From the NCBI RefSeq assembly GCF_964340395.1, contig NC_135564.1, forward strand, positions 1,127,501-1,162,500: a DNA stretch of 35,000 nt, written 5' to 3'. Below, piece by piece: positions 21,701-28,799 of this stretch. Both the position numbers and the translations under genes were made by a program. The notes beneath the pieces are model-generated. The model did not search any database and was not told the DNA's origin. It was given only the letters and a program-made list of their open reading frames with translations. How positions within the stretch are numbered: the first letter of the stretch is position 1; each line of letters opens with the position of its first letter. Source of the DNA: Glandiceps talaboti (Eukaryota > Hemichordata > Enteropneusta > Spengelidae).

Positions 21701-24354
21701 TATAGCCAATAGTTGGGATCATGGCCAATAGTTGGGATCATGGCCAATAGTTGGGATCATGGCCAATAGTTGGGATCATGGCCAATAGTTGGGATCGTGG
21801 CCAGTAGTTTGGGATCATGGCCAATAGTTGGGATAATAGCCAATAGATGGGATCATAGCCAATAGTTGGGATCATGGCCAATAGTTGGGATCATGGCCAA
21901 TAATTGGGATCATGGCCAATAGTTGGGATCATGGCCAATAGTTGGGATGATAGCCAATAGTTGGGATCATGGCCAATAGTTGGGATCATGGCCAATAGTT
22001 GGGATCATGGCCAATAGTTGGAATCATGGCCAATAGTTGGGATCATGGCCAATAGTTGTGATCATGGCCAATAGTTGGAATCATGGCCAATAGTTGGAAT
22101 CATGGCCAATAGTTGGGATCATGGCTAATAGTTGGGATCATGGCCAATAGATGTGATCATGGCCAATAGATTGGATCATGGCCAATAGTTGGGATCATGG
22201 CCATTAGTTGGGATCATAGCCAATAGTTGGGATCATGGCCAATAGTTGGGATCATAGCCAGCATTGAGATTACACATGGTACGACTATACTAATACAGGG
22301 ATGATTAAAGGGGCACAAGCTGAGTTATTCTTTTTTGGACAAGATTTATGCTGCATATCTAAAAGTCACTCATAGTATTCTACTTACAAATATGTTGAAC
22401 CTGGTATTAAAATGATCTGATGACATAATTTTTTATGCATACCAAAAATGTATAGGAATCAATACTAGGCAATCAACTGTTCTAACAATGCTAGAAGACA
22501 ATTGTAATGTCATAGAAGGTATACATCAACACTAACATTATACTAGAAAGTGGTTTTATTGTATTTTCACTTGAGTAAATTGTTTATAAACTCACCTTGT
22601 GCCACTTTAACATATAAGGACTCTAAACATTTATTTTATGACATGTTGTCAATTTATCATATCTATGTTTGATATCTTTACATAAATTGGAAAGTTGTAG
22701 TCCTAAGATTAAATTATTTCATAACTACTAACAGATAAATTGATTATATAATACTATATTTAATAATCATACAAGATAATTACCATTTAGTAGAGTTCAA
22801 TTAGTTCTAGCGGAATATAACTTTTTAGGTTTATCTAAGTGAAGTCCACAATGAGACGAACATAATGATATGTAATTTTAATAAGTGAACTCTCTAATTG
22901 AATATGAAACAAGACTTGAACTGAAATTCCTTTCCTGTATGTTTTTTATGGGATATATGGACACTTCATTAAGGGTTATTAAGTTACAGGTTGACATCAT
23001 ATATAGTATAATATTTAGCTAGTGAACTCATATCTCTTTCTATCATTTTAGAAAGATAGTTGACAGTGGTTTGGATTAAAATTGATCAAATGTGACCTTC
23101 AAAATCAGGAAAAAAAATGTGAAAATTGTGATGTAGTCATAAAAAGAACAAATCTCGTTTGACTTCACCCCAGGCACATGCATGCAGAATATGACGAGAC
23201 TCAATGGACAATGTGGAGAAGAACTAGAAAACTAAATTTGATGTATTTGGCACAAAGGTTGACATTTTGATACTATTTTAGGATACATTTTCTATACACC
23301 AGGTACATGTAGTATATTAGGGTTAAATTTCACGTACTGCCAAGACTATCAGAGAGAAACTGTTAAAAAGCAAAGGAAACATCTGTCAATTCCATTTGAT
23401 AGGGTCAGTTGGGACATATGCATATTGTATAGATTGCATAGCATGCAGTTAGTATCTTGCGTCACTCAGTGTTAGTATATATGTAATTGTGTTGATGTGT
23501 TGAAAAGTGCACAAGGTCTAAAGTTCTCACTCTACAGAGTATATCAATATAGTTATTATTCAGATAGTCTACTTCTAATTGTGGACACATCTTAAAAATA
23601 TGACGTGCAAAAACACCTCGTAATCTGTGTTGTTAATCGGTTTTGTTCAAAACAGAGAATAGTATTTTAATATTTCAACTTTTTGTCTGATATATATAAT
23701 TCATTATGAAATATAAGACAACTCTAATATATAATTGCCTTTTTCTTATGATAAAATGGTATTTTTATTTTAAAATTAAAAAGGTGTATTTTCCTCCAAC
23801 ATTTAGAAAAACAGATTTGAGGTGATTCAATTTTGATGGCAATCATTTCAAGGTGTGTCCTCCGAGAAGAGAAAGATTAAAGTTGCAACAAACTGCAGGA
23901 GATTATAAAATCACACCACACAGGAAAACTAGAGAAAGTATTCCATCTTTATCCATCCACTATGAATCTAATTGGACCACTTCAAATTCACATTATCCAA
24001 TCAAAATGTCTGAAATTGGTTCAGCAACCAATCATAAGTAATATAGAGCAAATGACAAATTTGATTAACCAGCTTTTCCATGCAAGCTATTGGTTTATTC
24101 AATTTTCCATATATGGTTATCTTCCATATGTGGAACACTGCAAACAATACAAATATTCTACAAATAGTGCTGGAAGGTTATTAAATTGGTCCATCTCATC
24201 ATCATCATACACTGATTGTGGATGGACACAGAGAAACTAATCAAAGTTGTAGTAAGGAGTGAGTAAAACCACACAGATGTGAGTAAATTTGGGGAAAATA
24301 TTCAAAGAAAAGTAGTTTCTGATTCTTCCTTACTTGGTTGAGAACATCCACACT
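3698..24354 (-). CDS. DGKB-like: Type I diacylglycerol kinase, partial gene (regulatory half)
   Basis: Diacylglycerol kinases phosphorylate diacylglycerol to phosphatidic acid, ending DAG signalling at membranes; the type I class is calcium-regulated through EF hands. Joining the minus-strand exons listed separately gives about 428 residues in one frame, with every intron phase matching. The order is recoverin-homology domain (about 1-56), Ser/Lys/Glu linker (57-190), rest of the recoverin-homology domain (about 190-206), EF hand 1 (loop 212-223), EF hand 2 (loop 257-268), C1a (295-344) and C1b (360-408). This is the type I DGK architecture. The N-terminal start and the whole catalytic domain (with its GGDGT motif) are absent; the catalytic exons should lie beyond base 1. 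Assignment to the alpha, beta or gamma paralog is not possible, because an invertebrate gene may be co-orthologous to all three. It looks intact: no stops or frameshifts occur in any exon. Confidence 0.93.
3800..4770. other. Intron, no gene seen
   Basis: Mostly unique AT-rich sequence between the two C1b exons. A perfect DR1-type TGACCTTTGACCT lies at 4405-4417. Confidence 0.6.
4775..5240. repeat. Degenerate AT-rich repeat (TCATTTACATAA…TTAATT)
   Basis: CATTTACATAA-ATTTAAATAC and ATGTTAATT recur about eight times at roughly 50-55 bp intervals, broken by a non-repeat stretch at about 4915-5045. It looks like an old, decayed minisatellite. Confidence 0.65.
5241..5870. other. Intron with a small CpG-bearing patch
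   Basis: Unique sequence. At 5660-5702 an A-run is followed by a CpG-rich patch containing GAAGCGCGCGCTGACC, unusual in this CpG-poor window. No open frame is attached to it. Confidence 0.5.
5871..5987 (-). CDS. DGKB-like: DGK exon: first part of C1b zinc finger
   Basis: Thirty-nine codons, phase 0 at both ends, starting [20 protein letters not shown] and ending [20 protein letters not shown]…KCDRC and TGLHCRWC match the second, atypical C1 domain of type I DGKs. The acceptor is TTCCTAG and the donor is ACT|GTAAGT. A second consensus donor (GGTAAGTG) lies inside the exon at 5945-5951, within the Gly-Lys-Cys codons. Confidence 0.94.
6000..6500. repeat. About 25-bp repeat (CTCTGCACTGTAAATA) with higher-order structure
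   Basis: About 18 copies of CTCTGCACTGTAAATA-(T/A)CATCAAAA, interspersed with a longer module, ATCTTTATGGGCC…CTATCTATGATATCA, seen several times. It lies just upstream (in gene sense) of the acceptor of the C1b exon 5871-5987. Confidence 0.92.
6501..8160. other. Intron, no gene seen
   Basis: AT-rich unique sequence. It holds a two-copy 49-bp duplication at 6706-6789 (AACCCTAAAA…GTAGCACCCCCTGTT) and an RFX X-box-like GTTGCTATGGTAAC at 7946-7959. Short open frames show no protein-like features. Confidence 0.6.
8168..8235. repeat. (TAGG)n microsatellite
   Basis: A tetranucleotide run of TAGG with TATG and TAGA interruptions. The minus-strand open frame reading PTYLPTY is its translation. Confidence 0.97.
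8240..8700. other. AT-rich intron, no gene seen
   Basis: Contains several poly-T stretches (about 8540-8595). No conserved coding segment is visible until the candidate exon at 8712. Confidence 0.6.
8697..8709. promoter_or_regulatory. DR1-type nuclear receptor half-site pair
   Basis: TGACCTTTGACCT is a perfect AGGTCA-A-AGGTCA on the minus strand. It overlaps the GTAGGTCA donor of the candidate cassette exon. Similar sites occur at 3359 and 4405, so it may be a dispersed motif rather than a working element. Confidence 0.35.
8712..8753 (-). CDS. DGKB-like: Candidate 42-bp cassette exon between C1a and C1b
   Basis: Fourteen codons, [14 protein letters not shown], flanked by CACACATGCAG and CCG|GTAGGT. 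Both ends are phase 0, as are the donor of the preceding exon and the acceptor of the next, so it can be included or skipped without a frameshift. It lies in the right place inside a 6-kb intron and is richer in G and C than its surroundings. I know of no counterpart in the short C1a-C1b linker of vertebrate type I DGKs, so it would be a lineage-specific optional insertion. The pyrimidine tract is weak, and chance remains possible. Confidence 0.4.
8760..10265. other. Intron, no gene seen
   Basis: Unique AT-rich sequence apart from a two-copy 30-bp direct repeat at 9815-9876 (GTAGTGAAAGAAAGTGATCT then GATTGGTGGA). Each copy carries an inverted CCAAT box (CACCAATCAGA). Confidence 0.6.
10270..10665. 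repeat. Degenerate 47-54-bp repeat (GACATGAGGGGCCTTGT)
   Basis: GACATGAGGGG or close variants recur at about 10311, 10358, 10405, 10459, 10508, 10562 and 10609, joined by AAGTCAGTAGTGAAATTTGA-like linkers. The spacing is irregular, so this is an ageing array. Confidence 0.87.
10670..11660. other. Intron, no gene seen
   Basis: Holds CATGGTTACTG/CATGGTAACAG pairs near 10755-10795 and a stretch at 11130-11420 rich in AATTC and CCTTTAGTATT-like near-repeats. No coding feature. Confidence 0.55.
11671..12050. repeat. 32-bp minisatellite with internal hairpin, about 12 copies
   Basis: The unit begins GACTGTATCAAGAGGTATTT and ends GATACACTGTGA. Each has inverted arms GTATCAA and TTGATAC around a short loop. 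Some copies read TTTACCAAGGGATATTTGAT, breaking one arm. It ends about 25 bp from the donor of exon 12073-12161. Confidence 0.96.
12073..12161 (-). CDS. DGKB-like: DGK exon: second half of C1a zinc finger
   Basis: Completes Phe and encodes [17 protein letters not shown] and then [12 protein letters not shown]. It carries the last three Cys and the second His of C1a, which probably helps position the enzyme at membranes; whether this finger binds DAG or phorbol ester cannot be told from the sequence. The acceptor is GTTTTACAG and the donor is AAT|GTAAGTG. The 32-bp array begins about 25 bp downstream. Confidence 0.94.
12170..12450. other. Short intron segment, no gene seen
   Basis: Unique sequence between the two C1a exons, left of the 50-bp array. 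Confidence 0.6.
12456..12690 (-). repeat. 50-bp array duplicating an exon end and its splice donor, 5 copies
   Basis: In gene sense the unit is 28 bp identical to the 3' end of the C1a exon (CTGGGTAAACAGGGACTTTG then CTGTACAT) followed by 22 bp of intron starting GTAAGTATAT. Donor hexamers (ACTTAC on the plus strand) lie at 12656, 12606, 12556, 12506 and 12456. The copy nearest the acceptor belongs to the real exon; four decoys follow. Near-identity between copies points to recent expansion. Confidence 0.97.
12662..12779 (-). CDS. DGKB-like: DGK exon: first half of C1a zinc finger
   Basis: Encodes [20 protein letters not shown], then [19 protein letters not shown] plus one base. It supplies the first His, the CxxC pair and the next Cys of a C1 domain; with the next exon the spacing is H-x12-C-x2-C-x13-C-x2-C-x4-H-x2-C-x7-C, a complete zinc-binding set. 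The acceptor is TTCAATTTCAG and the donor is ACAT|GTAAGT. The last 28 bp and the donor are repeated four more times immediately downstream (see the 50-bp array), so the annotated donor is the first of five identical ones. It was chosen because only this one keeps the frame into the next exon. Confidence 0.94.
12790..13680. other. Intron, no gene seen
   Basis: AT-rich unique sequence between the EF hand 2 and C1a exons. No extra in-phase exon was recognised. Confidence 0.6.
13689..13808 (-). CDS. DGKB-like: DGK exon: EF hand 2
   Basis: Forty codons, phase 0 at both ends, starting [20 protein letters not shown] and ending [11 protein letters not shown]. The loop [12 protein letters not shown] has acidic or hydroxyl ligands at positions 1, 3, 5, 7, 9 and 12, so calcium binding should be retained. 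The [12 protein letters not shown] tail is the conserved bridge to C1a. The acceptor is TCTCTCCACTAG and the donor is ACA|GTAAGT. An ATG-initiated open frame running on through the donor is just intron read-through. Confidence 0.95.
13815..14255. other. Intron with a CCAAT cluster
   Basis: Four CCAAT-type elements lie within 56 bp: CCAATCA at 14002, inverted at 14014-14020 and 14044-14050, and CTATTGG at 14051-14057. The first two form an inverted repeat (CCAATCA, 5-nt loop, TGATTGG). No coding feature. Confidence 0.5.
14260..14334 (-). CDS. DGKB-like: DGK exon: helix between the EF hands
   Basis: Exactly 25 codons, phase 0 at both ends, encoding [16 protein letters not shown] and then GWDVSELRP. 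The QMM-VAEYL-WDVSEL pattern is a type I DGK hallmark between EF hands 1 and 2. The acceptor is TTTCTTTTTCAG and the donor is CCA|GTGAGT. Confidence 0.94.
14340..14935. other. Intron with AAC/AAT microsatellites
   Basis: Simple repeats at about 14687-14731 (AAT/AAC) and 14769-14793 (AAC). The Asn-rich frames here are repeat translations. GCACCCTCTGGTGA at 14468-14481 is a weak CTCF-like match. Confidence 0.7.
14938..15350. repeat. 28-bp minisatellite, about 13 copies
   Basis: The unit is GCTGTAAAAGGGTGAGATTT then TATTTGAT. The first copies keep an exact 28-bp period; later copies are diverged. It ends about 30 bp from the donor of EF hand 1 exon 15381-15430. Confidence 0.94.
15381..15430 (-). 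CDS. DGKB-like: DGK exon: EF hand 1 loop
   Basis: A 50-bp exon completing Phe and then encoding [16 protein letters not shown]. With the first Glu of the next exon it forms a canonical 12-residue EF loop, [12 protein letters not shown], with Asp, Asp, Asn, Asp and Glu at positions 1, 3, 5, 9 and 12. The acceptor is CAATTTCAG and the donor is TCA|GTAAGT. The 28-bp intronic minisatellite ends only about 35 bp past the donor. Confidence 0.93.
15440..16070. repeat. Intron with (CAAA)n and a C-rich 34-bp repeat
   Basis: (CAAA)n lies at about 15783-15816. From about 15890 to 16040 a degenerate repeat, CCCACCTGCCCAACCATTAA then TGAACCAACCTGTA, occurs in two good copies and several decayed ones. The remainder is unique, with no gene. 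Confidence 0.75.
16076..16351 (-). CDS. DGKB-like: DGK exon: basic/acidic linker and end of RVH domain
   Basis: The first 60 or so residues are a charged linker: a Lys/Arg-rich part ([19 protein letters not shown]), then an acidic [11 protein letters not shown] run. The last 23 residues, including [21 protein letters not shown], match the strongly conserved segment just before EF hand 1 in type I DGKs. The acceptor is TTTACATTCCAG and the donor is GAAT|GTAAGT. The exon ends one base into the Phe codon completed by the next exon. Confidence 0.92.
16355..17600. repeat. Intron with degenerate TTGCTATGG/TTGCTAGG repeats
   Basis: An 82-bp unit occurs twice at about 16777-16937 (CTAAGGG-ATGGTAATT then GTCAAATATATGGAATGCTA). 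Related TTGCTATGG and GGTTGCTAGG words are spread over 16575-17200. The remaining sequence shows no exon. Confidence 0.6.
17605..18470. repeat. Degenerate 44-60-bp repeat (GGAAATGTGCATATTTTGAG)
   Basis: Units contain CTTATAAGGAAATGTGCAT, TTTTGAGACATCTATATATG and GTTACCATATATGG. Three adjacent copies at 17631-17760 are nearly identical with a 44-bp period; the rest are diverged. Open frames on both strands are repeat shadows. Confidence 0.85.
18598..18768 (-). CDS. DGKB-like: DGK exon: Ser/Thr-rich linker
   Basis: Encodes a low-complexity linker that starts [16 protein letters not shown], continues through [17 protein letters not shown] and ends ATSILQ(K). The acceptor is TTGTTCTCAG and the donor is CAAA|GTGAGT; 171 bp, with two entering bases and one leaving base, both matching the neighbours. 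Human DGKB also has a Ser/Pro-rich insertion at this point in its RVH domain, so the position fits even though the sequence is not conserved. The Ser/Lys content suggests a phosphorylatable disordered segment, which is inference. It may be alternatively spliced. Confidence 0.82.
18775..19715. other. Intron, no gene seen
   Basis: Unique sequence between the RVH and linker exons. No additional in-phase exon was recognised. Confidence 0.6.
19718..19865 (-). CDS. DGKB-like: DGK exon: recoverin-homology (RVH) domain part
   Basis: Encodes 49 codons plus one base, beginning [18 protein letters not shown] and ending …NIPGRE(G). The motif IDYEGFKLF followed by an acidic stretch and QHLFLSF is characteristic of the N-terminal RVH domain of type I DGKs, which works with the EF hands in calcium-dependent control. 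The acceptor is TTTTTCCAG and the donor is GAAG|GTTGGT. The exon enters in phase 0 and leaves one base into a Gly codon, which the next exon completes with GA. Confidence 0.9.
19870..20635. other. Intron with decayed repeats
   Basis: From about 20100 to 20470, words such as GTTCTGTTTTGATATTAAAT and AGAAGGAAATATT recur roughly every 100 bp, indicating an old degenerate array. No gene. Confidence 0.5.
20637..22262. repeat. 19-bp minisatellite, about 85 copies
   Basis: The unit is GGGATCATGGCCAATAGTT. Variants include ATTATAGCC, ATCATATCCAG and TTGTGATC. It holds a CCAAT word and the palindrome TGGCCA in most copies. At about 1.6 kb it is the largest array in the window; it lies between the RVH exon and the candidate microexon. 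The plus-strand open frame inside it is a repeat translation. Confidence 0.98.
22265..24330. other. AT-rich sequence, no gene seen
   Basis: Unique, very AT-rich. Two open frames at 23853-24240 have no recognisable domain and overlap each other, so I do not call them genes. Confidence 0.6.
24334..24354 (-). CDS. DGKB-like: Candidate 21-bp DGK microexon
   Basis: Seven codons, SVDVLNQ, sit between CTGCAG (acceptor) and GTAAGG (donor). A branch-point-like TTAACTGAC lies about 20 bases upstream of the acceptor. The exon starts and ends in phase 0, matching the phase-0 start of the next exon, which begins [10 protein letters not shown]. Vertebrate DGKB has a similar segment (…QDILNQ then …IDFEGFKLF) that DGKA lacks, so an optional short exon here is plausible. 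The frame stays open for only seven more codons upstream before a TAA, so a much longer exon is excluded. It is very short and lies 4.5 kb from the next exon, with the 19-bp array between, so a chance match is possible. Confidence 0.5.
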
Positions 24355-24359
24355 CTGCA

Positions 24360-27170
24360 GTTGATGGAAAGTCAGTTAATGGTGATTAGCAGAGTTAGAT
24401 CATTATTTGGTTAGAATGTACTTAAAACTTGAAAATACATTCTCACAATGACAACAACAATGTGAATGAGAATACCATTCTTCTTTTTCATTTTTTTTGT
24501 TTAAAGATGAACTAAGAATTTGTGTAGTGATAAAAACTGAGGTGCCTGCAGCTTCACAATGCAAAATGAAGTTTCCATTAAGTAATATTTAGTCAATTTT
24601 CTTGTAGACCTTGCCAAGGTTCAATCAAAATCATTTTATAACTAAACATATATAAACTTCACAAGATTATTTTTTCAATATGTATTCTTTCAAACTTGAA
24701 TCAGACAAACAGATTGTCGAATATCAAGTGATATGTGCAAAGATCAATGTTTATAAAATGGACTGACCAAATTTGAAAAATTGCATTGTTTCTCCAACAC
24801 TATCAATACAGGTTATGGTGAAAACATACTTTTTAACATGATACTTCAAACCATTGACAAGATAACAATAAAAACAAAATTCATGAAAAATAATAGAGTT
24901 CTCATCCACATTTTGACTACTCAACACGACAAGGCAATTTCCTTTCATATCTACTCCATAACTTGACATTTAAGAAGTGTAACTATTCTGAGATAAAAGG
25001 TTGACATCTATAAAGCAATTGCTGTATAATATATAAAAATGTCACCCAGGATGCATATCTTTTGTGGCCAAAATAACAAAGATGTATTTTACAATATTAT
25101 ACAAACTTGAGCAAGAATGTAAATATTATGAATATCACAAACACATCATACAGAAATAGAGTACTATACTATATACCACCACTAGAGGGTGCTATTTTTT
25201 CAAAATACATTATTTTTAAGAAGAGAAATGCATTTCAAGTGTTTACACAGTAGATAAGTAGTAACATCAAACTGCACTATGAGAAAGCAACAGAATTGAC
25301 AAGGTTTAATATATTTCATTGTTTAATAGTATAATTCCATAAATTACACTCTGCAACAAACAGTCATATTGTTTACAGTATAAATGCATTTGAGTTCTTA
25401 CTATTGTTAATAAGCTGAGTGGTCTTTAGACCACCTAGTTTTCTTTTTTTGAGTTGACTAGTGAAGTAGTTTCTGTGATTCTCTGATATATGATGACAAC
25501 TGCATTACAATGACAACCAATCAAGCTGCAAAAAGGGATTTCAGGAATATGTTTTGTTGAAAAGAACTTTGTATAAAACATCCCTGAAGTCCATTGAGTT
25601 CAAAATCAACCATCAAAGCCATGTGTAGGATCTTATTATAATCAACCATCAAAGCCATGTATAGGATCTTATTAGATTCTCTGTATCATTATTATGTTTC
25701 CATACAGGATGTGTAATAGTTGGTTTGTGATTCACTCACAGTAGGAATGGTTTTTGTACAAAATTCTTATCAACTATGATTATCTCCTAAACGTTTGTTC
25801 AAACCTTTATCTTTTTGTAGCTTGATTTATATTCATTGTATTTGTCAGGTGTAAATGTGGCGTCCATTCTCTTTTTATTTTTCATTGTATTTGTCAGCTG
25901 TAGCAACTATAATATCTAAATTTGTGAATGCTAGGTACAAGGTGAATTTATTGACCTTAATTCAACCACGTCTGGTTGTTGAACAAGATATTTTATTTGT
26001 ATTGCCCTTCTGATAACCATGTGAAAGAATTCCAATTGTAACATATACATATGATATCACTAGAGGTAAAAAGTTTCTACTTTTTAATGAACTATTCTGT
26101 TTTGCAGCTGTTTCATTTCAGAGCAATTTTATTTCCCACTGAGACTTGCTGCATTCTCCACACTAAAGTGATGGTTACCTTGGCGTTGACATGGATGCCC
26201 ATGACAATGACGGATGGCATCCCAATGACAACGATATCACTGACTGTTCTGTAAACTATCACCATCAAGTTAGAATTTGAAACATCAACATACATGGACA
26301 TAATTTTTAACAAATTGGTTCGCATTGAAAAGTTTTTCATAATAATAATAATAATAGTTGGTTGAAAATAAAGAAATCACCTTCCCTGAAACTTAGCATA
26401 TTATCTTTACGTCTAATTTCAGTCTTTTTGAGATGCAAATATTTAATAACAAATCTTTTGAGGAAAATTCTCAGTTGGTTGGAAAAGAAATTTCTTGTTT
26501 GAATAAACGTACTTTTTGGCAAGACCATAAGAAGTGGTACAATATCAATAGTTCTTGATACTGATACTACACATCAAAGTCCACATATGAAAGCAAACTT
26601 GTACAAACTCAAACAAAACCTAATAGGGAGATGTACTTAAGAGTACATTTTTTTATGGAAACTGCTTGTTTTCCTACACACCCATTGCCATATTTCCCTC
26701 AAGTCCTGTTTCCGTCATTGTCGTTAAACATGGCCTCTTTTATGGCACCGTTCAAGACGCACCATCACTGTTATTTTGCAGTGTCACGGAATAAATAACA
26801 GTTCTCGTTTGTGAGAATGGTTTCCATATACACGGTAACACCAACTCGTGTACGTCTGTAGTTAGATTGATATTTGTTCTGCTTACAAACTTATCAAAAT
26901 CTATGATAGATTCTCAGTATTTTATCAGGGTATTCATTCAAATTAATTAGGTATGGAAAGCCATGCACTTTTTACTAGATAACCTTCACTGTTTAATACC
27001 AGGGTTCCCTAGGTGAGTAAAAAATGTACACTGATAGATATATACCAAAGGTACAGTATGCAAATTGAATACATGAATATCAAGTCATAATGCTTCAAAT
27101 GGAAATTCCATCTGTGCTATTTAGTATTCACCAGTCCTTTTCAACTGATACTAGTAATAGTATAAGCAGA
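24360..27170. other. Unique region; upstream DGK exons not found
   Basis: Searched on the minus strand for the N-terminal RVH exon(s) without success. It contains a 36-bp direct duplication at 25604-25675 (AATCAACCATCAAAGCCATG), a CTCF-like CCACTAGAGGGTGC at 25179-25192, an (ATA)n at about 26340 and two CpG-bearing patches at 26160-26250 and 26700-26870. Confidence 0.55.
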
Positions 27171-27174
27171 TTGG

Positions 27175-28298
27175 TATTAAGTGTTACCAAGTAGCAATCT
27201 TACATATTTTAATGGTAAGTGTTACCAAGTAGCAATCTTACATATTTTAATGGTAAGTGTTACCAAGTAGCAATCTTACATATTTTAATGGTAAATGTTA
27301 CCAAGTAGCAATCTTACATATTTTAATGGTAAGTGTTACCAAGTAGCAATCTCACATATTTTAATGGTAAGTGTTGCCAAGTAGCAATCTTGCATATTTT
27401 AATGGTAAGTGTTACCAAGTAGCAATCTTGCATATTTTAATGGTAAGTGTTACCAAGTAGCAATCTTACATACTTTAATGGTAAGTGTTACCAAGTAGCA
27501 ATCTTACATATTTTAATGGTAAGTGTTACCAAGTAGCAATCTTACATATTTTAATGGTAAGTGTTATCAAGTAGCAATCTTGCATATTTTAATGGTAAGT
27601 GTTACCAAGTAGCAATCTTGCATATTTTAATGGTAAGTGTTACCAAGTAGCAATCTCACATACTTTAATGGTAAGTGTTACCAAGTAGCAATCTTACATA
27701 CTTTAATGGTAAGTGTTACCAAGTAGCAATCTTACACATTTTAATGGTAAGTGTTATCAAGTAGCAATCTCACATATTTTAATGGTAAGTGTTACCAAGT
27801 AGCAATCTTACATATTTTAATGGTAAGTGTTACCAAGTAGCAATCTTACATACTTTAATGGTAAGTGTTACCAAGTAGCAATCTTACACATTTTAATGGT
27901 AAGTGTTATCAAGTAGCAATCTCACATATTTTAATGGTAAGTGTTACCAAGTAGCAATCTTACATATTTTAATGGTAAGTGTTACCAAGTAGCAATCTTA
28001 CATATTTCATTGGTAAGTGTTACCAAGTAGCAATCTTGCATATTTTAATGGTAAGTGTTACAAAGTAGCAATCTTACATATATGGTAAGTGTTACCAAGT
28101 AGCAATCTTACATATATGGTAAGTGTTACCAAGTAGCAATCTTACATATATGGTAAGTGTTACCAAGTAGCAATCTTACATATATGGTAAGTGTTACCAA
28201 GTAGCAATCTTACATATTTTAATGGTAAGTGTTACAAAGTAGCAATCTCACATATTTTAATGGTAAGTGTTACCAAGTAGCAATCTTACATATTTTAA
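27175..28298. repeat. 38-bp minisatellite, about 29 copies, with a 34-bp variant block
   Basis: The unit is AATGGTAAGTGTTACCAAGT then AGCAATCTTACATATTTT. A run of about four 34-bp units (CATATATGGTAAG) lies at about 28075-28200. A four-unit block marked by CATACTTT, CACATT and TTATCAAG recurs 152 bp apart (27731 and 27883). Confidence 0.97.
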
Positions 28299-28299
28299 G

Positions 28300-28570
28300 A
28301 CATTTCAATTGGATACACGTAATGAGTATATACTATAGAATTGAGTTGCCTCGACTGGACTCCCAAGGGTTCCACTTGTTATTGTACCATGTACTGGTAT
28401 CCCTAGTGTACGTAATATCAGTAAAAAGACCAAGCCCCAGCAGAGGTATCCTGTATGATATATCATTACGTGGTGTTATACCTGGAGATATTATGACTAC
28501 AAATATCGCCATATAATACTGTATAATGTACCATGATTACTTGCATCAGCATGCATGCATACTAGCATTT
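28300..28570. other. Unique GC-richer segment, possible coding fragment
   Basis: At 28330-28490 two plus frames and two minus frames stay open for 35-55 codons. One plus frame reads RVPLVIVPCTGIPSVRNISK and continues to a stop. I recognise no family; it may be a fragment of a mobile element or an unknown exon. Confidence 0.2.
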
Positions 28571-28576
28571 TTGTAC

Positions 28577-28790
28577 TGTATGGTGCCCCATACCCCAAAC
28601 ACAAGGTGGCCCATACCCCAAACACAAGGTGCCCCAAACCCCAAACACAAGGTGCCCCAAACACAAGCTGCCCATACCCCAAACACAAGGTGCCCTATAC
28701 TCCAAACACAAGTAAAGGTGCCCAATACCCCAAACACAAGGTGCCCTATACTCCAAACATTAAGTGTCCCATACCCCAAAAAGTGAAAAG
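28577..28790. repeat. About 24-bp C-rich repeat, about 9 copies
   Basis: The unit is approximately CCCATACCCCAAACACAAGG then TGCC. Lengths vary slightly. All overlapping open frames on both strands are translations of it. Confidence 0.95.
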
Positions 28791-28799
28791 TTTCATAAC

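Noticed and set aside
20637-22262. CRISPR array
   Set aside because: Contiguous 19-bp units without spacers, in animal DNA with introns. It is a minisatellite.
23853-24240. Two overlapping plus-strand frames as genes
   Set aside because: No domain, no splice context and mutual overlap; expected by chance.
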